Assembly: GCA_040904825.1 (NCBI GenBank)
Contig: JBBDSU010000057.1
Location: 1 to 64,000, forward strand
Source of the DNA: JBBDSU01 sp040904825
GTDB lineage: Bacteria; Actinomycetota; Nitriliruptoria; Nitriliruptorales; Nitriliruptoraceae
Reading direction: 5' to 3'
DNA: 64,000 nt
Positions 16,309 through 26,516 of this stretch are shown piece by piece; position 1 is the first letter of the stretch, and every line of letters begins with the position of its first letter. The notes under the pieces were generated by a model. That model made no database searches. It saw only the letters and a program-made list of their open reading frames with translations, and was not told the DNA's origin. Position numbers and translations under genes: made by a program.

Positions 16309-19300
16309 GCGCGGGTGTCGATTGATGGCTCAATGCCGTAGAACACTCGCTCGCAAGCTTGCCGTACACGCCGTGCGTGGCGGCGCCAGTCATCCTCGAG
16401 CTGCTGCCAGCCGCCACGGCCATAGCCAAGGCTGCGTGCCAAGATCTCAAGCCGTTGTGGATTGTCGGGCATCACATCGACGTCACGCTGTCGCAGCAAG
16501 TACAGGCGATTCCGCAGTTGGCTGGCGAAATGGTGGCCTTCCCGAAGCCATGTTGCGTCGCGATGAGTGATCAATTCAGCGTCCTGCAACGCATCGAGTG
16601 CCTCCATCGTCGACGCTGAGCGCACCATCGGCTGCGAAGAGCCATGCCTCTGCTGGAGCAACTGCACCGTCCATTCCACGTCCGACATGCCGCCGGGACC
16701 GAGCTTCAGATGCCGTTCGACCGGTACTCGTCGTGGGATTCGTTCCTTTTCCAGGCGCGCTTTCATTCGCCGCATGGCAATTTCGCGTTCATGGAGGGAA
16801 CCGACCTCAACGTCGTCCATGCCATAGGCGTAACGACGGGCCTGCTCAACGAAGCGGGCGCCCACCTCGCTGTCGCCGGCGGCATGACGGACCTTGATCA
16901 GCGCCTGGTGCTCCCACGCTTCAGCCCACCGTTCCCAGTAGGTCTCGTAGGACGCCAGCGAGCGGGACAACGGCCCTGACCGGCCTTCAGGACGCAAGTC
17001 GGCGTCGACATCGAAGGCGCTCCCGTCGGCTGTGATCGTCGACAGGGTCTTCATGACATTGCCCACGATCTCAAGCGCGAGAGCGGTCGCTTCCTTGGCG
17101 TCGGTACCGCTGCCGTCGACGACAGGTTCGTGTACGAAGAGCACGTCGAGGTCAGAGGCGTACTGCAGTTCGCGGCCGCCAAGTTTGCCCATGCCGATAA
17201 TGGCAACCCGCACCGGCAGATCGGCAACATTGCCGACATTGTGACGACTGGCCGCAGCGTGGAGTTCGGAGGCCAGCGCTGCCTCGAGGCACGCCTCGGC
17301 AAGCGCCGTCAACTCTTCACCGAGGCCTCCAACGGTCGCCTCATCAGCCAGATCGCGCAAGATCATGCGCAGCAACTCGGATCGTTTCAGTCGTCGCAGC
17401 GCTGCGGTGGTGTCCTGCCAGCTCAGGCGGCCCATAGCCATGCGCACCAATGCCTCGCGGGTGCGGCTGTCCGTGCGCTGCGATGGCTCACGAAGCCACT
17501 CCAAGCCTTGAGGCTGTTCAGCCAGCAGGTCGCCAGCGACAGGGCTCGTTCCCAGCACCAGCCCGAGCAGCTCGGCAGCATTGGGGTGATCACGCAGATA
17601 GCCGAGCAGTTCACTCGACTCGCTTTGGGCTTCCAGCAAGTTGCGAAAAGCCGCAAGTCCCTGGTCGGGGTCAGGGGTGTCTTGCAGGATATGCAGCACT
17701 GTGGGCAGCACTGCGCGGACCGTGCGCGCCTTGCGAGTGAGGCCCCCGGTCAGTGCTCTGACGTTGCGTAAGGCGGCCTGACCATCTCGGAATCCCAGGG
17801 CCTCGAACCGTTCACGTGCGGCGCTGTCGCCCATGGCCTTGACTTGACCGGGCACGCTGACTTCAGCGGCAGCCGCCGGCAGGCTTGCGTACGACTCAAG
17901 CAGGGGCCGGTAGAAGATCTTGGCATGCAGCGCACTGACTTGGCCTTGCGTGCGAGCCAGTGACTTCATGAACTGCTCACGGGCTGACGTATCGCCTTGC
18001 GGCCGGTAGCCCATCGCCCGTGCGAGCCACTCCTGACGTTTCGGATCGCTGGGAACGGTGTGCGTCCGCCGTTCATGTGCCAACTGCAGCCGATGCTCGA
18101 CCGTGCGCAACAGCCGGTATCCCTCAGCGAACTCGTCGGCGTCTTCCGGATCGACGTAGCCAGCGGCGACCAGCGCATCCAGAGCGGGCAATGTTCCCGT
18201 ACGACGCAGAGAACGGTCGCCGCGACCATGAACGAGCTGCAACAACTGCACGGTGAACTCGATATCGCGCAAGCCACCTGGCCCGAGCTTGATTTGGCGT
18301 TCACCGTCACGCACCACTGCCGGCTGGGCTTCGATCCGGGCTTTCATCCCGCGGATCTCAGCCACGACCTCTGGATCAAGCTGCTCGGGCCAGACGAACG
18401 GTTCGGCTGCGGTCAGGAGTGCATCACCTAGCTCATGATCACCGGCCACCGTGCGTGCCTTGATGAGCGCCTGAAACTCCCAGGTCTTGGCCCATCGTTC
18501 CCAGTAGGCGATGTAGGAGGCGACCGTCCGAGACAAAGGCCCCGAGCGACCTTCAGGGCGCAATGTGGGATCAACCTCATAGGTGCGCCCCATAGTGGTC
18601 GACGCGTTGAGGACCTCCATCATCTTGGTGAACGTTGCACGGGCTTCTTCACCAGCCCGCTCGTCGTCTCCCAGAGGCTCGTGCACGAACATCACATCGA
18701 CGTCGGACACGTAGTTCAATTCGATCCCACCTAGCTTGCCCATGCCGATGACCGCAAGCCGAGCAGCGGGCTTGTTGTCACCGACGATGTGGGCATGCAC
18801 CCCTCGCAGGGCGCCGGTCAACACGCCTTCCGCCAGTGCGGCAAGCTCCGCCGCAACCGTCGCGACGTCGGCTTCGCCGGTCAGATCTCGCGACGCGATT
18901 GCCGCCGTGGCTGCTCGGCGAATGGCCGCCACACCCGCAGCTTGGGTGGTGGGGTCCACACTTGCCGCCACGGCTAACGCAACCTGATCAGCGACAATTG
19001 CCGACTCGATGCGCTCACCGTTGTCGAGCGCGACCAGCGCATCGGGCCATTGGGCAAGCAGATTCCCAAGCGGCTGCGAAGCACCTGCCACGGCGACGAC
19101 TTTGCTCAGCCAGTCCTTATCACCGACGAGCGCCAAAAACACGCTTGGGTGGTCACGTGCCAGGCTCGCCATGCATCGCAGCGCATCCTGAGGATCTGTC
19201 GCCTCAGAGACCGCCGCCACGATCTGCTTTCCAGGAGGCTCGGGGTCGTTCGTCTTTGTGGCATCGCTGGCACTGTGTTGCATTGGCGCCCGAGAACCTG

Positions 19301-19442
19301 CACTGGCATGGCTCTGGAACGCTGGCCAGTCGACCCACTGATCGTCGACAACAAGTCCACCACTGGTCAGCTCGGCCAAGGCTCGGTCATGTTCAAGGCC
19401 TGCACTGGCCAGCGCTGCCCGTAGTGACGGACGTCGGGTCAC
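16302..19442 (-). CDS. glnE: Glutamine synthetase adenylyltransferase / adenylyl-removing enzyme
   Basis: A 1046-residue bifunctional enzyme that adds AMP to, and removes it from, the regulatory tyrosine of GSI-beta glutamine synthetase. Two nucleotidyltransferase domains are evident: the N-terminal one with VIGMGKLGGIELNYVSDVD and the C-terminal one with IIGMGKLGGRELQYASDLD, each with the metal-binding S-D-x-D. Further GlnE signatures are PEGRSGPLSR (twice) and KLGPGGLRDIEFTVQLLQL / KLGPGGMSDVEWTVQLLQQ. Length fits actinobacterial GlnE. The GTG start overlaps the glnA2 stop by four bases (GTGA). The target tyrosine is present in the glnA at the left end of the window. Confidence 0.98.
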   Translation of the reverse strand: MTRRPSLRAALASAGLEHDRALAELTSGGLVVDDQWVDWPAFQSHASAGSRAPMQHSASDATKTNDPEPPGKQIVAAVSEATDPQDALRCMASLARDHPSVFLALVGDKDWLSKVVAVAGASQPLGNLLAQWPDALVALDNGERIESAIVADQVALAVAASVDPTTQAAGVAAIRRAATAAIASRDLTGEADVATVAAELAALAEGVLTGALRGVHAHIVGDNKPAARLAVIGMGKLGGIELNYVSDVDVMFVHEPLGDDERAGEEARATFTKMMEVLNASTTMGRTYEVDPTLRPEGRSGPLSRTVASYIAYWERWAKTWEFQALIKARTVAGDHELGDALLTAAEPFVWPEQLDPEVVAEIRGMKARIEAQPAVVRDGERQIKLGPGGLRDIEFTVQLLQLVHGRGDRSLRRTGTLPALDALVAAGYVDPEDADEFAEGYRLLRTVEHRLQLAHERRTHTVPSDPKRQEWLARAMGYRPQGDTSAREQFMKSLARTQGQVSALHAKIFYRPLLESYASLPAAAAEVSVPGQVKAMGDSAARERFEALGFRDGQAALRNVRALTGGLTRKARTVRAVLPTVLHILQDTPDPDQGLAAFRNLLEAQSESSELLGYLRDHPNAAELLGLVLGTSPVAGDLLAEQPQGLEWLREPSQRTDSRTREALVRMAMGRLSWQDTTAALRRLKRSELLRMILRDLADEATVGGLGEELTALAEACLEAALASELHAAASRHNVGNVADLPVRVAIIGMGKLGGRELQYASDLDVLFVHEPVVDGSGTDAKEATALALEIVGNVMKTLSTITADGSAFDVDADLRPEGRSGPLSRSLASYETYWERWAEAWEHQALIKVRHAAGDSEVGARFVEQARRYAYGMDDVEVGSLHEREIAMRRMKARLEKERIPRRVPVERHLKLGPGGMSDVEWTVQLLQQRHGSSQPMVRSASTMEALDALQDAELITHRDATWLREGHHFASQLRNRLYLLRQRDVDVMPDNPQRLEILARSLGYGRGGWQQLEDDWRRHARRVRQACERVFYGIEPSIDTRAW

Positions 19443-20785
19443 AGCAGCGGGAGGTAACGCTCAATCTCGAAAGTGGTCACGTGAGCGGAGTACTCATCCC
19501 ACTCGCGTCGCTTGTTCGCCAGGAAGTGGGCGAACAAGTGCTCGCCGAGTGTTTCGGCGACCAACTCCGAGTTTTCCATCAAGGCAACCGCTTCTCCGAG
19601 GCTGGCCGGAAGCCGGCGGACTCCGGCAGCAGCACGCTCGGCGGTGGTCATCTCGAAGGAATTGTCTTCGGACTCCGGAGGGAGCTCGTAACGCCCCTCA
19701 ATGCCTTTCAATCCCGCTGAAAGCAGGATCGCAAACGCGAGATAGGGGTTGCATGCCGGATCGGGAGCGCGGTACTCAATCCGCGTCGAAGCACCCTTGC
19801 GCGGCTTGTACATCGGGATGCGCACCAGCGCCGATCGGTTTGAACGGCCCCAGGTCACGAACACTGGAGCTTCGCCGGATGGCAACGCACCATGCAATCG
19901 CGCTGTCAATCGCTTGTACGAGTTGACCCACTGGTTGGTGATCGCAGTGAACTCAGGAGCGTGTTCAAGCACACCAGCGGTAAATGCACGGGCCGTTGCC
20001 GACAGCCGGTACGGATCAGATGAGTCATCGAAGGCGTTGGTGTCGCCTTCGAACAGCGACAGGTGCAGATGCATGCCGCTGCCCCACTCTCCCTCGATGG
20101 GCTTGGGCATGAACGTCGCATAGATCCCACGCTGCAACGCGGTCTCTTTGACGACGAGCCGGAATGTCATGATGTTGTCGGCCATCGTCAGCGCATCGGC
20201 GTAGCGCAGGTCGATCTCGTGCTGAGACGGCGCGACTTCATGATGGGAGAACTCGACAGAAATGCCCATCCGCTCCAGCATGTTGATCGTCTGACGACGG
20301 AAATCCTGCTGCACATCCAACGGTGTCATATCGAAATATGAGCCGTTGTCCAACGGCGTGGTTGAGGTGGCATCTTCGAACAGGAAGAACTCCATCTCAG
20401 GATGAACGTAGAACGTGAACCCCATGTCGGCAGCGCGCTGAAGCGTTCTTTTGAGGACGTGGCGCGGGTCAGCTGCAAACGGCTGGCCATCGGGCGTCAG
20501 CACGTCGCAGAACATGCGGGCCACACCCTGAGATTCCGGGCGCCATGGCAACACCTGGAAGGTGCTGGCATCCGGCACGGCGAGCATGTCGGCTTCTTGC
20601 ACACGGGCGAACCCGTCGATGGCAGAGCCATCGAATCCGATGCCCTCCGAGAAGGCGTTTTCAAGTTCGGAAGCTGTGATCGCCACGCTCTTGAGCAAAC
20701 CCAGCACGTCGGTGAACCACAGGCGAATGAACCGCACATCGCGTTCTTCCACGGTGCGCAGCACGTACTCCTGCTGCTTGTCCAC
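19439..20785 (-). CDS. glnA2: Glutamine synthetase type I, GlnA2 class (not adenylylated)
   Basis: A 448-residue GSI enzyme. Motifs: GFDGSAIDGF, EMEFFLFED, FMPKPIEGEWGSGMHLHLS, NRSALVRIP and EYRAPDPACNPYLAF. The adenylylation loop lacks the tyrosine (ESEDNSFEMT), and there is no GSI-beta insertion, so this is the GlnA2-like, uncontrolled class. In Streptomyces and mycobacteria such paralogues are secondary glutamine synthetases; some GlnA-like paralogues act on polyamines, so exact substrate is open. I use the GTG at 20785, preceded by GAGGAGAGG; a start at 20890 adds 35 residues with no family match. The stop overlaps the glnE start. Confidence 0.95.
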   Translation of the reverse strand: MDKQQEYVLRTVEERDVRFIRLWFTDVLGLLKSVAITASELENAFSEGIGFDGSAIDGFARVQEADMLAVPDASTFQVLPWRPESQGVARMFCDVLTPDGQPFAADPRHVLKRTLQRAADMGFTFYVHPEMEFFLFEDATSTTPLDNGSYFDMTPLDVQQDFRRQTINMLERMGISVEFSHHEVAPSQHEIDLRYADALTMADNIMTFRLVVKETALQRGIYATFMPKPIEGEWGSGMHLHLSLFEGDTNAFDDSSDPYRLSATARAFTAGVLEHAPEFTAITNQWVNSYKRLTARLHGALPSGEAPVFVTWGRSNRSALVRIPMYKPRKGASTRIEYRAPDPACNPYLAFAILLSAGLKGIEGRYELPPESEDNSFEMTTAERAAAGVRRLPASLGEAVALMENSELVAETLGEHLFAHFLANKRREWDEYSAHVTTFEIERYLPLL

Positions 20786-20951
20786 TGCCCTCTCCTCGAC
20801 GTTGTGGCTCGATGCTGTCGCGTGGCGATAGCTCAACCGGCTTGAGTGGTGTTCCGACCGTAGCGGACGATGATCGGCGGGTAGCGTCATGTGGGCAAGG
20901 TCGCAGCAGCGGCCCAGCCCATGACATCAACAGATACCGGACGGCAGGCAC

Positions 20952-22682
20952 GTGACATTTCGTATTGCGTTGGCTCAAGTTGCAGCCAGGGTCGGCGACA
21001 TCGATGGCAACACCAACATCATTCTCGACGCGTGGCGACGTGCAGCCGACATGGACTGCGATCTCGTTGTGTTCACCGAATTGACGTTGACGGGTTACCC
21101 GCCCGAAGACCTGTTGCTCAAGCGCGAGTTCGTCGATGCCAACTTGGCAGCACTCAATCGGCTCGCAACAACCGGCCCGCACAACACCACAGCTATTGTC
21201 GGTTTCGTCGGACAGGGCGAGGGTGATGCGACCGATCCGGACCACTGGGACGTTGCGTTGGCAACCCGCGATCTCACCAACTCAGCGGCCGTGATGGCGC
21301 GCGGTGAGATTCTGGCGGTCTACGACAAACTCCGGCTCCCCAATTACGGCGTGTTCGACGAAGCACGCTATTTCGCCCCTCGCGACAACGTCTGTGTCGT
21401 TGATGTCAGCGGCGTGCCCGTTGGCATCACCATATGTGAGGATCTGTGGACTGAGCAAGGTCCCGTGCAGGCCGCTGCCTCTGCTGGCGCTCGAGTCATC
21501 GCCAACCTCAACGCGTCGCCATACCACCGCGGCAAGCGGGCCGATCGTCAACGGTGGGTTCGCCACCATGCCACCGTTGGCAACACATGGGTGGCCTACT
21601 GCAACGTCGTCGGCGGCCAGGACGAAGTGGTCTTCGACGGCGACTCGATGTTGGCCGATCCCGATGGCCAGATCATCGCGAGAGGTGCCCAGTTCAGTGA
21701 GGACCTCATCATCGCTGACATCGACGTGCTATCCGCTCGGCAGCCGGGACCGCCGAGCGCTCAATCGGCCGTCGCCACTGCAGTCCGGCCTGCGCTCCCG
21801 CCCCGCCGGGAGGAAGCCCGGCTGGACCCCATCGGTGAGGTGTGGCAAGCCTTGACCCGCGCAACGGCTGACTACTGCCGCCACAACGGCTTCTCGGACG
21901 CGGTGGTAGGCCTGTCAGGTGGCATCGACTCGGCCGTGACTGCCGCGCTTGCCGTCGACGCACTGGGTGCCGACCACGTGATGGGGGTGGCGATGCCCTC
22001 GCCATATTCGTCGGCTCATTCGATCGACGATGCGCAGACGCTGGCCGACAACCTTGGCTGCCGCTATGAGGTGCTTCGCATCGATGCGATGCTGGCTGCC
22101 AGCGCCGCAAATCTCCAAGGTTTGGTGGCCACCGGGTTTGGCGACGGTTCGACAGCTGGCGTTGCCTACGAGAATCTTCAATCACGTCTGCGCGGCGTGC
22201 TGGTCATGGCCCTGTCGAACGAACACGGATCGATTGTGCTGACGACCGGCAACAAGTCCGAGTACGCGGTCGGCTATGCGACGCTGTACGGCGATATGGC
22301 CGGCGGCTTCGCGCCCCTCAAGGATGTGCGGAAGCTGCTGGTCTACGACTTGGCTCGATGGCGAAACCGCGATCGGGTGGTAATTCCTCTCGCCTCGATC
22401 GACAAGCCGCCTTCGGCTGAGCTTCGACCGGGCCAGCTCGACCAAGACTCCCTTCCCGACTACGCGGTCCTTGATGACCTCGTCACTGCCTACGTCGAAG
22501 AGGATCTCGGCATCGACGCCATCATCGCGCGCGGCCACGATGAAGCAACGGTGCGCCGCGTGGTCCAGATGATCGACCGGGCCGAGTACAAGCGCCGCCA
22601 ATCCGCCCCCGGACCCAAGATCACCCAGCGGGCTTTCGGAAGAGATCGACGCGTGCCGATCACCAACGGTTGGCGCGGCTGA
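20952..22682 (+). CDS. nadE: Glutamine-dependent NAD+ synthetase
   Basis: A 576-residue two-domain enzyme making NAD+ from nicotinate adenine dinucleotide, ATP and glutamine-derived ammonia. The N-terminal nitrilase-type glutaminase shows its Glu (VVFTELTLTGYPPEDLLL), Lys (AVYDKLRLPNYGVFDE) and Cys (GITICEDLW). The C-terminal synthetase has the PP-loop GLSGGIDSAVTAALAVD and TTGNKSEYAVGYATLYGDM. The start is a GTG at 20952, divergent from glnA2 across 166 bases. nadB lies 2.1 kb downstream, so two NAD genes are near each other without being in one operon. Confidence 0.97.
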   Translation: MTFRIALAQVAARVGDIDGNTNIILDAWRRAADMDCDLVVFTELTLTGYPPEDLLLKREFVDANLAALNRLATTGPHNTTAIVGFVGQGEGDATDPDHWDVALATRDLTNSAAVMARGEILAVYDKLRLPNYGVFDEARYFAPRDNVCVVDVSGVPVGITICEDLWTEQGPVQAAASAGARVIANLNASPYHRGKRADRQRWVRHHATVGNTWVAYCNVVGGQDEVVFDGDSMLADPDGQIIARGAQFSEDLIIADIDVLSARQPGPPSAQSAVATAVRPALPPRREEARLDPIGEVWQALTRATADYCRHNGFSDAVVGLSGGIDSAVTAALAVDALGADHVMGVAMPSPYSSAHSIDDAQTLADNLGCRYEVLRIDAMLAASAANLQGLVATGFGDGSTAGVAYENLQSRLRGVLVMALSNEHGSIVLTTGNKSEYAVGYATLYGDMAGGFAPLKDVRKLLVYDLARWRNRDRVVIPLASIDKPPSAELRPGQLDQDSLPDYAVLDDLVTAYVEEDLGIDAIIARGHDEATVRRVVQMIDRAEYKRRQSAPGPKITQRAFGRDRRVPITNGWRG

Positions 22683-22828
22683 CGAACCAGCCAACGCGGC
22701 GTCCTGTTGGGCGTGCATTGGCCACTGAGAACAGGCACACTTGCAGGGCACCTGATCGATAACCGCTGGACCCATCATGTCGCAGCCACCATCCCGGTGG
22801 CCGGCGGGCCGGCAGGAGGAGTTCGAAG

Positions 22829-23674
22829 GTGAGCGTCCACACTGTGGACGGGTCGTCGAGCGTGCCCCCATCCACTCATACACGACCCGTTTCGATCCAC
22901 GATCTCAAGGCCATCAAGCAACGTGGCGAACGTTTTGCGATGGTCACGGCCTATGACGCCAATGCTGCGTCGATCCTTGACGACGCAGGGGTTCCGATCA
23001 TGCTCGTCGGGGACTCGCTCGGAATGGTCGTGCTCGGCTACGAATCAACCGTGCCGGTCACCCTCGACGAGATCCTTCATCACACACGCGCCGTCGCGCG
23101 TGGACGATCCCGTGCGTTGGTGGTGACCGACCTGCCATTTGGGACCTACCAGCTCGGATCTGATGCCGCCATGAGCTCGGCCGTCGCCGCCCTCAAGGCC
23201 GGAGCCAACGCCGTCAAGCTCGAAGGAGGAGGCGAGACGATCACATCGACACGGCGCCTGGTGGCTGCCGGTATTCCGGTCATGGGTCACATCGGACTGA
23301 CTCCTCAGTCGATGCACCAATTCGGCGGCTACCGCGTTCAAGGGCGTGATGCGGCGGCAGCTGAACGACTGGTCGCCGACGCCATTGCGCTTGAAGAAGC
23401 CGGCGCCTTTTCCATCGTGATCGAGTGCGTGCCTACCGACGTCGGCCAACAAATCACCAACGCAGTGGAGGTCCCCACCATCGGTATCGGGGCCGGCCAC
23501 CACACCGACGCGCAAGTGTTGGTGTGGCACGACCTGCTCGGACTGACCAGTGGAAGGCTTCCCCGATTCGTCAAGCCATACGTCAATCTGCGCGACACGA
23601 TCGGCGATGCCATCAAGTCGTTCCAAACCGAAGTGGCCGACGGCGAGTATCCAGGACCAGAGCATCAGTACTGA
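22829..23674 (+). CDS. panB: 3-methyl-2-oxobutanoate hydroxymethyltransferase
   Basis: A 281-residue PanB, first enzyme of pantothenate synthesis, adding a hydroxymethyl group from methylenetetrahydrofolate to 2-oxoisovalerate. The TIM-barrel signatures are MVTAYDANAASILDDAGV, MLVGDSLGMVVLGYEST, GANAVKLEGG, MGHIGLTPQS and GIGAGHHTDAQVLVWHDLLG. Metal ligands (Asp in VGDSLG, Asp in VTDLPF, Glu in EGGGE) are in place. The GTG start has AGGAGGAG upstream. panB close to glnE/glnA2 is also seen in mycobacteria. panC and panD are not in the window. Confidence 0.97.
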   Translation: MSVHTVDGSSSVPPSTHTRPVSIHDLKAIKQRGERFAMVTAYDANAASILDDAGVPIMLVGDSLGMVVLGYESTVPVTLDEILHHTRAVARGRSRALVVTDLPFGTYQLGSDAAMSSAVAALKAGANAVKLEGGGETITSTRRLVAAGIPVMGHIGLTPQSMHQFGGYRVQGRDAAAAERLVADAIALEEAGAFSIVIECVPTDVGQQITNAVEVPTIGIGAGHHTDAQVLVWHDLLGLTSGRLPRFVKPYVNLRDTIGDAIKSFQTEVADGEYPGPEHQY

Positions 23675-23725
23675 CCGTCAACCGTAAGGCCAGCTCGACG
23701 GCGTGAGTACACGTCACCGCGTCGA

Positions 23726-24271
23726 TCAGCCCCGGGACGAAATGTGCTCACCTTCGGCCTCGCGTGCCAAGACATAGAGCAGATCGGCGCACCGGTTCAA
23801 GTACCGCAACGGCACGGCATCCGCGAGCCCACCTTGCCGGTTGAGCGCCACCACGTGGCGCTCGGCGCGGCGACAGATTGTTCGGGCGAGGTCAAGGGCG
23901 GCTGCTCCACGATGGCCACCTGGCACCACAAACTCACGCGGCAACGGATGGCGTTGGACGCACTCATCGATCAGACGCTCAAGGTCTTCAACCATGGCGT
24001 CGTCAACCCGACTGACACCGACCTCCAGTCGTGACCATTGCTCGGCAGCTGTCGCTAGTTGAGCACCCAAGACGAACAGTTCTCGCTGAATCCGCAAGAC
24101 CGTGGCGTAGAGCGAACCCGCGGGTGGCAGTTCGCACCGGGCCAGCCCCAGGGCGCTGCACGTCTCGTCAACCGTGCCATACGCCTCAGTGCGCAGGTCA
24201 TCCTTGTCGACGCGGCCGCCATACAGCAGGCCGGTGGTGCCGTCGTCACCGTGCTTGGTGTAGACCTTCAC
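23726..24271 (-). CDS. Cob(I)alamin adenosyltransferase, PduO type
   Basis: A 181-residue ATP:corrinoid adenosyltransferase that converts cob(I)alamin to adenosylcobalamin. Signatures: VYTKHGDDGTTGLLYGGRV (ATP site), DETCSALGLAR, FVVPGGHRGAAALDLART, CRRAERHVV and YLNRCADLLYVLAR. These define the PduO (MMAB) family. I start at GTG 24271; TTG codons at 24283 and 24274 are alternatives. It is convergent with panB. A cobalamin riboswitch exists about 39 kb away in the window but not here. The 215 bases to the next gene on the right show no gene. Confidence 0.95.
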   Translation of the reverse strand: MKVYTKHGDDGTTGLLYGGRVDKDDLRTEAYGTVDETCSALGLARCELPPAGSLYATVLRIQRELFVLGAQLATAAEQWSRLEVGVSRVDDAMVEDLERLIDECVQRHPLPREFVVPGGHRGAAALDLARTICRRAERHVVALNRQGGLADAVPLRYLNRCADLLYVLAREAEGEHISSRG

Positions 24272-24498
24272 CAACTGTTCCAACTGGCACCAGCGTGCCG
24301 CTTGACGGTTGTCCAGCGATGCTACCGGGCGGGATTCGGCTACCGTTGCCGCCGATGTTGCCTCCTCACAACGTTGGCCTTGCGGTTGGTCAGCGTGAGT
24401 TGCAGCTGCCAGCGATCAACGCGTGTCGCAGTAGCCATTTGTCGTGACTGACTGCTCCTACCAGCGGCGCGGCCCGCCTCTGTCGCCCGGAGTTCACT

Positions 24499-24738
24499 GT
24501 GGAAGCAAGTGCGCGCCCCAAGGAACAGTTTCGGGTCCTACGGGCACAACGCGGCGGCTATGACGCCATCATGTTCGATGTCCAGTTGCAGGTGATCAAC
24601 ACCAGCGCGCTGGTATGGGCGCAGAGTTTCTCCGACGAGCAGCAAGCCGACGACTTCTACACGACGGTCGCCACCGATCTTGACACGCTCGACGTTGCCG
24701 GCTTCCGCCGCAAGTACGGCGTGCCGTCGACGACATGA
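24499..24738 (+). CDS. Small conserved-looking protein of unknown function
   Basis: A 79-residue protein with a GTG start preceded by GGAG at a six-base gap. The core IMFDVQLQVINTSALVWAQ and SDEQQADDFYTTVATDL then DVAGFRRKYGV looks like one strand-rich part followed by a helix. Codon third positions are G/C rich as in the neighbours. It lies 89 bases before nadB in the same direction and may be co-transcribed. I recognise no family and assign no function. Confidence 0.55.
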   Translation: MEASARPKEQFRVLRAQRGGYDAIMFDVQLQVINTSALVWAQSFSDEQQADDFYTTVATDLDTLDVAGFRRKYGVPSTT

Positions 24739-24827
24739 CTTGTTGTGACCCATCCCTTCGTGTGGCCGACCAGTGATGGCGTCGTTGGGGCGCTCATCCA
24801 GTGTTCGACCACGCGCAAGTATGTGAC

Positions 24828-26516
24828 ATGACACGGGCTGATAGCGGCGCGTGGCCTGCCGACGCCGCCGTCGTCAACGGGTCGGTCAGGGCCGATGTTG
24901 CCGTCATCGGTGCAGGCGCTGCCGGTCTGTATGCGTCCGCCTGCCTCCCCGACCACCTCAAAGTCGTGGTCGTCGACAAAGCCGCACCCACTGAGGCTTC
25001 AGGCTCGTCTCCATGGGCCCAAGGCGGCATCGCCGCGGCCGTCACCGACGAAGACAGCCCGCGAGCGCACGCGCAAGACACGCTGGCTGCGAGCGACGGG
25101 CTTGCAGATCCCGCGGCCGCATGGATTCTTGCCAATGAAGCGCCACGCCACGTTGCCCACCTTGTCGCCCACGGGGCTACGTTCGACCGGCAGGGAGAGG
25201 GTGTTGACGCACCACTGGAGCCCGCTCGCGAAGGTGGCCAACAGTTCGCGCGATCAGTCCGCCATGGTGATGCGTCGGGCGCCGAACTCATCCGTGTTCT
25301 TCGACACCTGGCGGCGCCAAAGGTGTCGCGCCTGACTGGCGTCGTCGACAGGCTCGCCGTCAACCAATCCGGGCGTGTCACTGGCGCCTGGGTCGTGGCT
25401 GATGGTCGCTGGATCAGGCTGCACTCAAGAGTCACCATCTTGGCGACTGGGGGCTGCGGAGGACTTTTTGCCGCGACCACCAACCCGGTGCATGCCACAG
25501 GTGATGGACTTGCGATCGCGTGGAGCGCCGGAGCGCATGTCCGCGATGTTGAGTTTGTCCAGTTCCACCCGACGGCGCTGGCCATCGGCCAGGGACACCG
25601 CTTCCTGCTGACGGAGGCACTGCGTGGCGCTGGTGCCACGCTGCACGATGCCGACGGGCGACGATTCATGACCAGCGTGCATCCCGCCGCTGAGCTTGCA
25701 CCAAGGCATGTCGTCGCCGGCGCCATCCTCGACCTGCCAGATGGAGTCGCTTGGCTTGATGCGACCAATCTCGGCGCCGAAGTGCTCGCCTCGGAGTTCC
25801 CGACCATGCTTGCCGCTACGGCGTCATTTGGGCTCGACCTGCGCTCCGAGCGGATGCCGGTGTCTCCGGCCGCCCATTACCACATGGGTGGCGTATGGAG
25901 TGACCTCGACGCACGCACGTCTCGTCCAGGTCTGCTCGCCGCCGGCGAGGCAGCCTGCACAGGAGTCCATGGCGCCAATCGCATGGCAGGAAATTCTCTC
26001 AGCGAGGCATTGGTATTCGGAGCCCGCGCGGCCGCAAGCGCAGCCGCCGACTGCGCCCTCACCCCCGACGATCTCGACGAAGTTGATGAACGTGCGACAT
26101 CGGAACCCGCCGGCTTGGCGTGGGATGGACCCGATGACAGCGCAAACACGTTGGATTGGTTGCGTCATCGCATGCTCAACGATGCCGGTCCACGTCGCAG
26201 CGGGGCACGCCTGGCAGCGCTGGTGCAGGACCTTGACGGTCAGTTGGCACGATTCCGTCATCAATCGAAGCGTGCTGCCGCCGCGCGATCCGATGGGTCC
26301 CCGGCCACAATCGTTCCGTCGAGTGATGACATTGGCCTGCGCCACGCGTTGATGGCTGCACGGCTCATCGCCCGATCAGCGCTGCTGCGCACAGAATCGC
26401 GCGGCGGCCATCACCGCATCGACTTTCCGCATCGTGAACCGTCGTGGGATGACGTCCACCTCGACGTCGCTTCAGTCAGACCTGGCGACGAGGACGCCAT
26501 CCAAGCCGTTCGCTGA
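24828..26516 (+). CDS. nadB: L-aspartate oxidase
   Basis: About 562 residues; oxidises L-aspartate to iminoaspartate in de novo NAD synthesis using FAD. Family signatures: ADVAVIGAGAAGLYASACL (FAD fold), SGSSPWAQGGIAAAV, ILATGGCGGLFAATTNP, FVQFHPTALAIGQG, PAAHYHMGGVWSDLDARTS and VHGANRMAGNSLSEALVFG. The fumarate-reductase/succinate-dehydrogenase relatives have other motifs at the active-site lid. I use the ATG at 24828; a GTG at 24801 would add nine residues. The 3' end overlaps the convergent IclR gene by 41 bases. The usual partners nadA and nadC are not next to it. Confidence 0.95.
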   Translation: MTRADSGAWPADAAVVNGSVRADVAVIGAGAAGLYASACLPDHLKVVVVDKAAPTEASGSSPWAQGGIAAAVTDEDSPRAHAQDTLAASDGLADPAAAWILANEAPRHVAHLVAHGATFDRQGEGVDAPLEPAREGGQQFARSVRHGDASGAELIRVLRHLAAPKVSRLTGVVDRLAVNQSGRVTGAWVVADGRWIRLHSRVTILATGGCGGLFAATTNPVHATGDGLAIAWSAGAHVRDVEFVQFHPTALAIGQGHRFLLTEALRGAGATLHDADGRRFMTSVHPAAELAPRHVVAGAILDLPDGVAWLDATNLGAEVLASEFPTMLAATASFGLDLRSERMPVSPAAHYHMGGVWSDLDARTSRPGLLAAGEAACTGVHGANRMAGNSLSEALVFGARAAASAAADCALTPDDLDEVDERATSEPAGLAWDGPDDSANTLDWLRHRMLNDAGPRRSGARLAALVQDLDGQLARFRHQSKRAAAARSDGSPATIVPSSDDIGLRHALMAARLIARSALLRTESRGGHHRIDFPHREPSWDDVHLDVASVRPGDEDAIQAVR

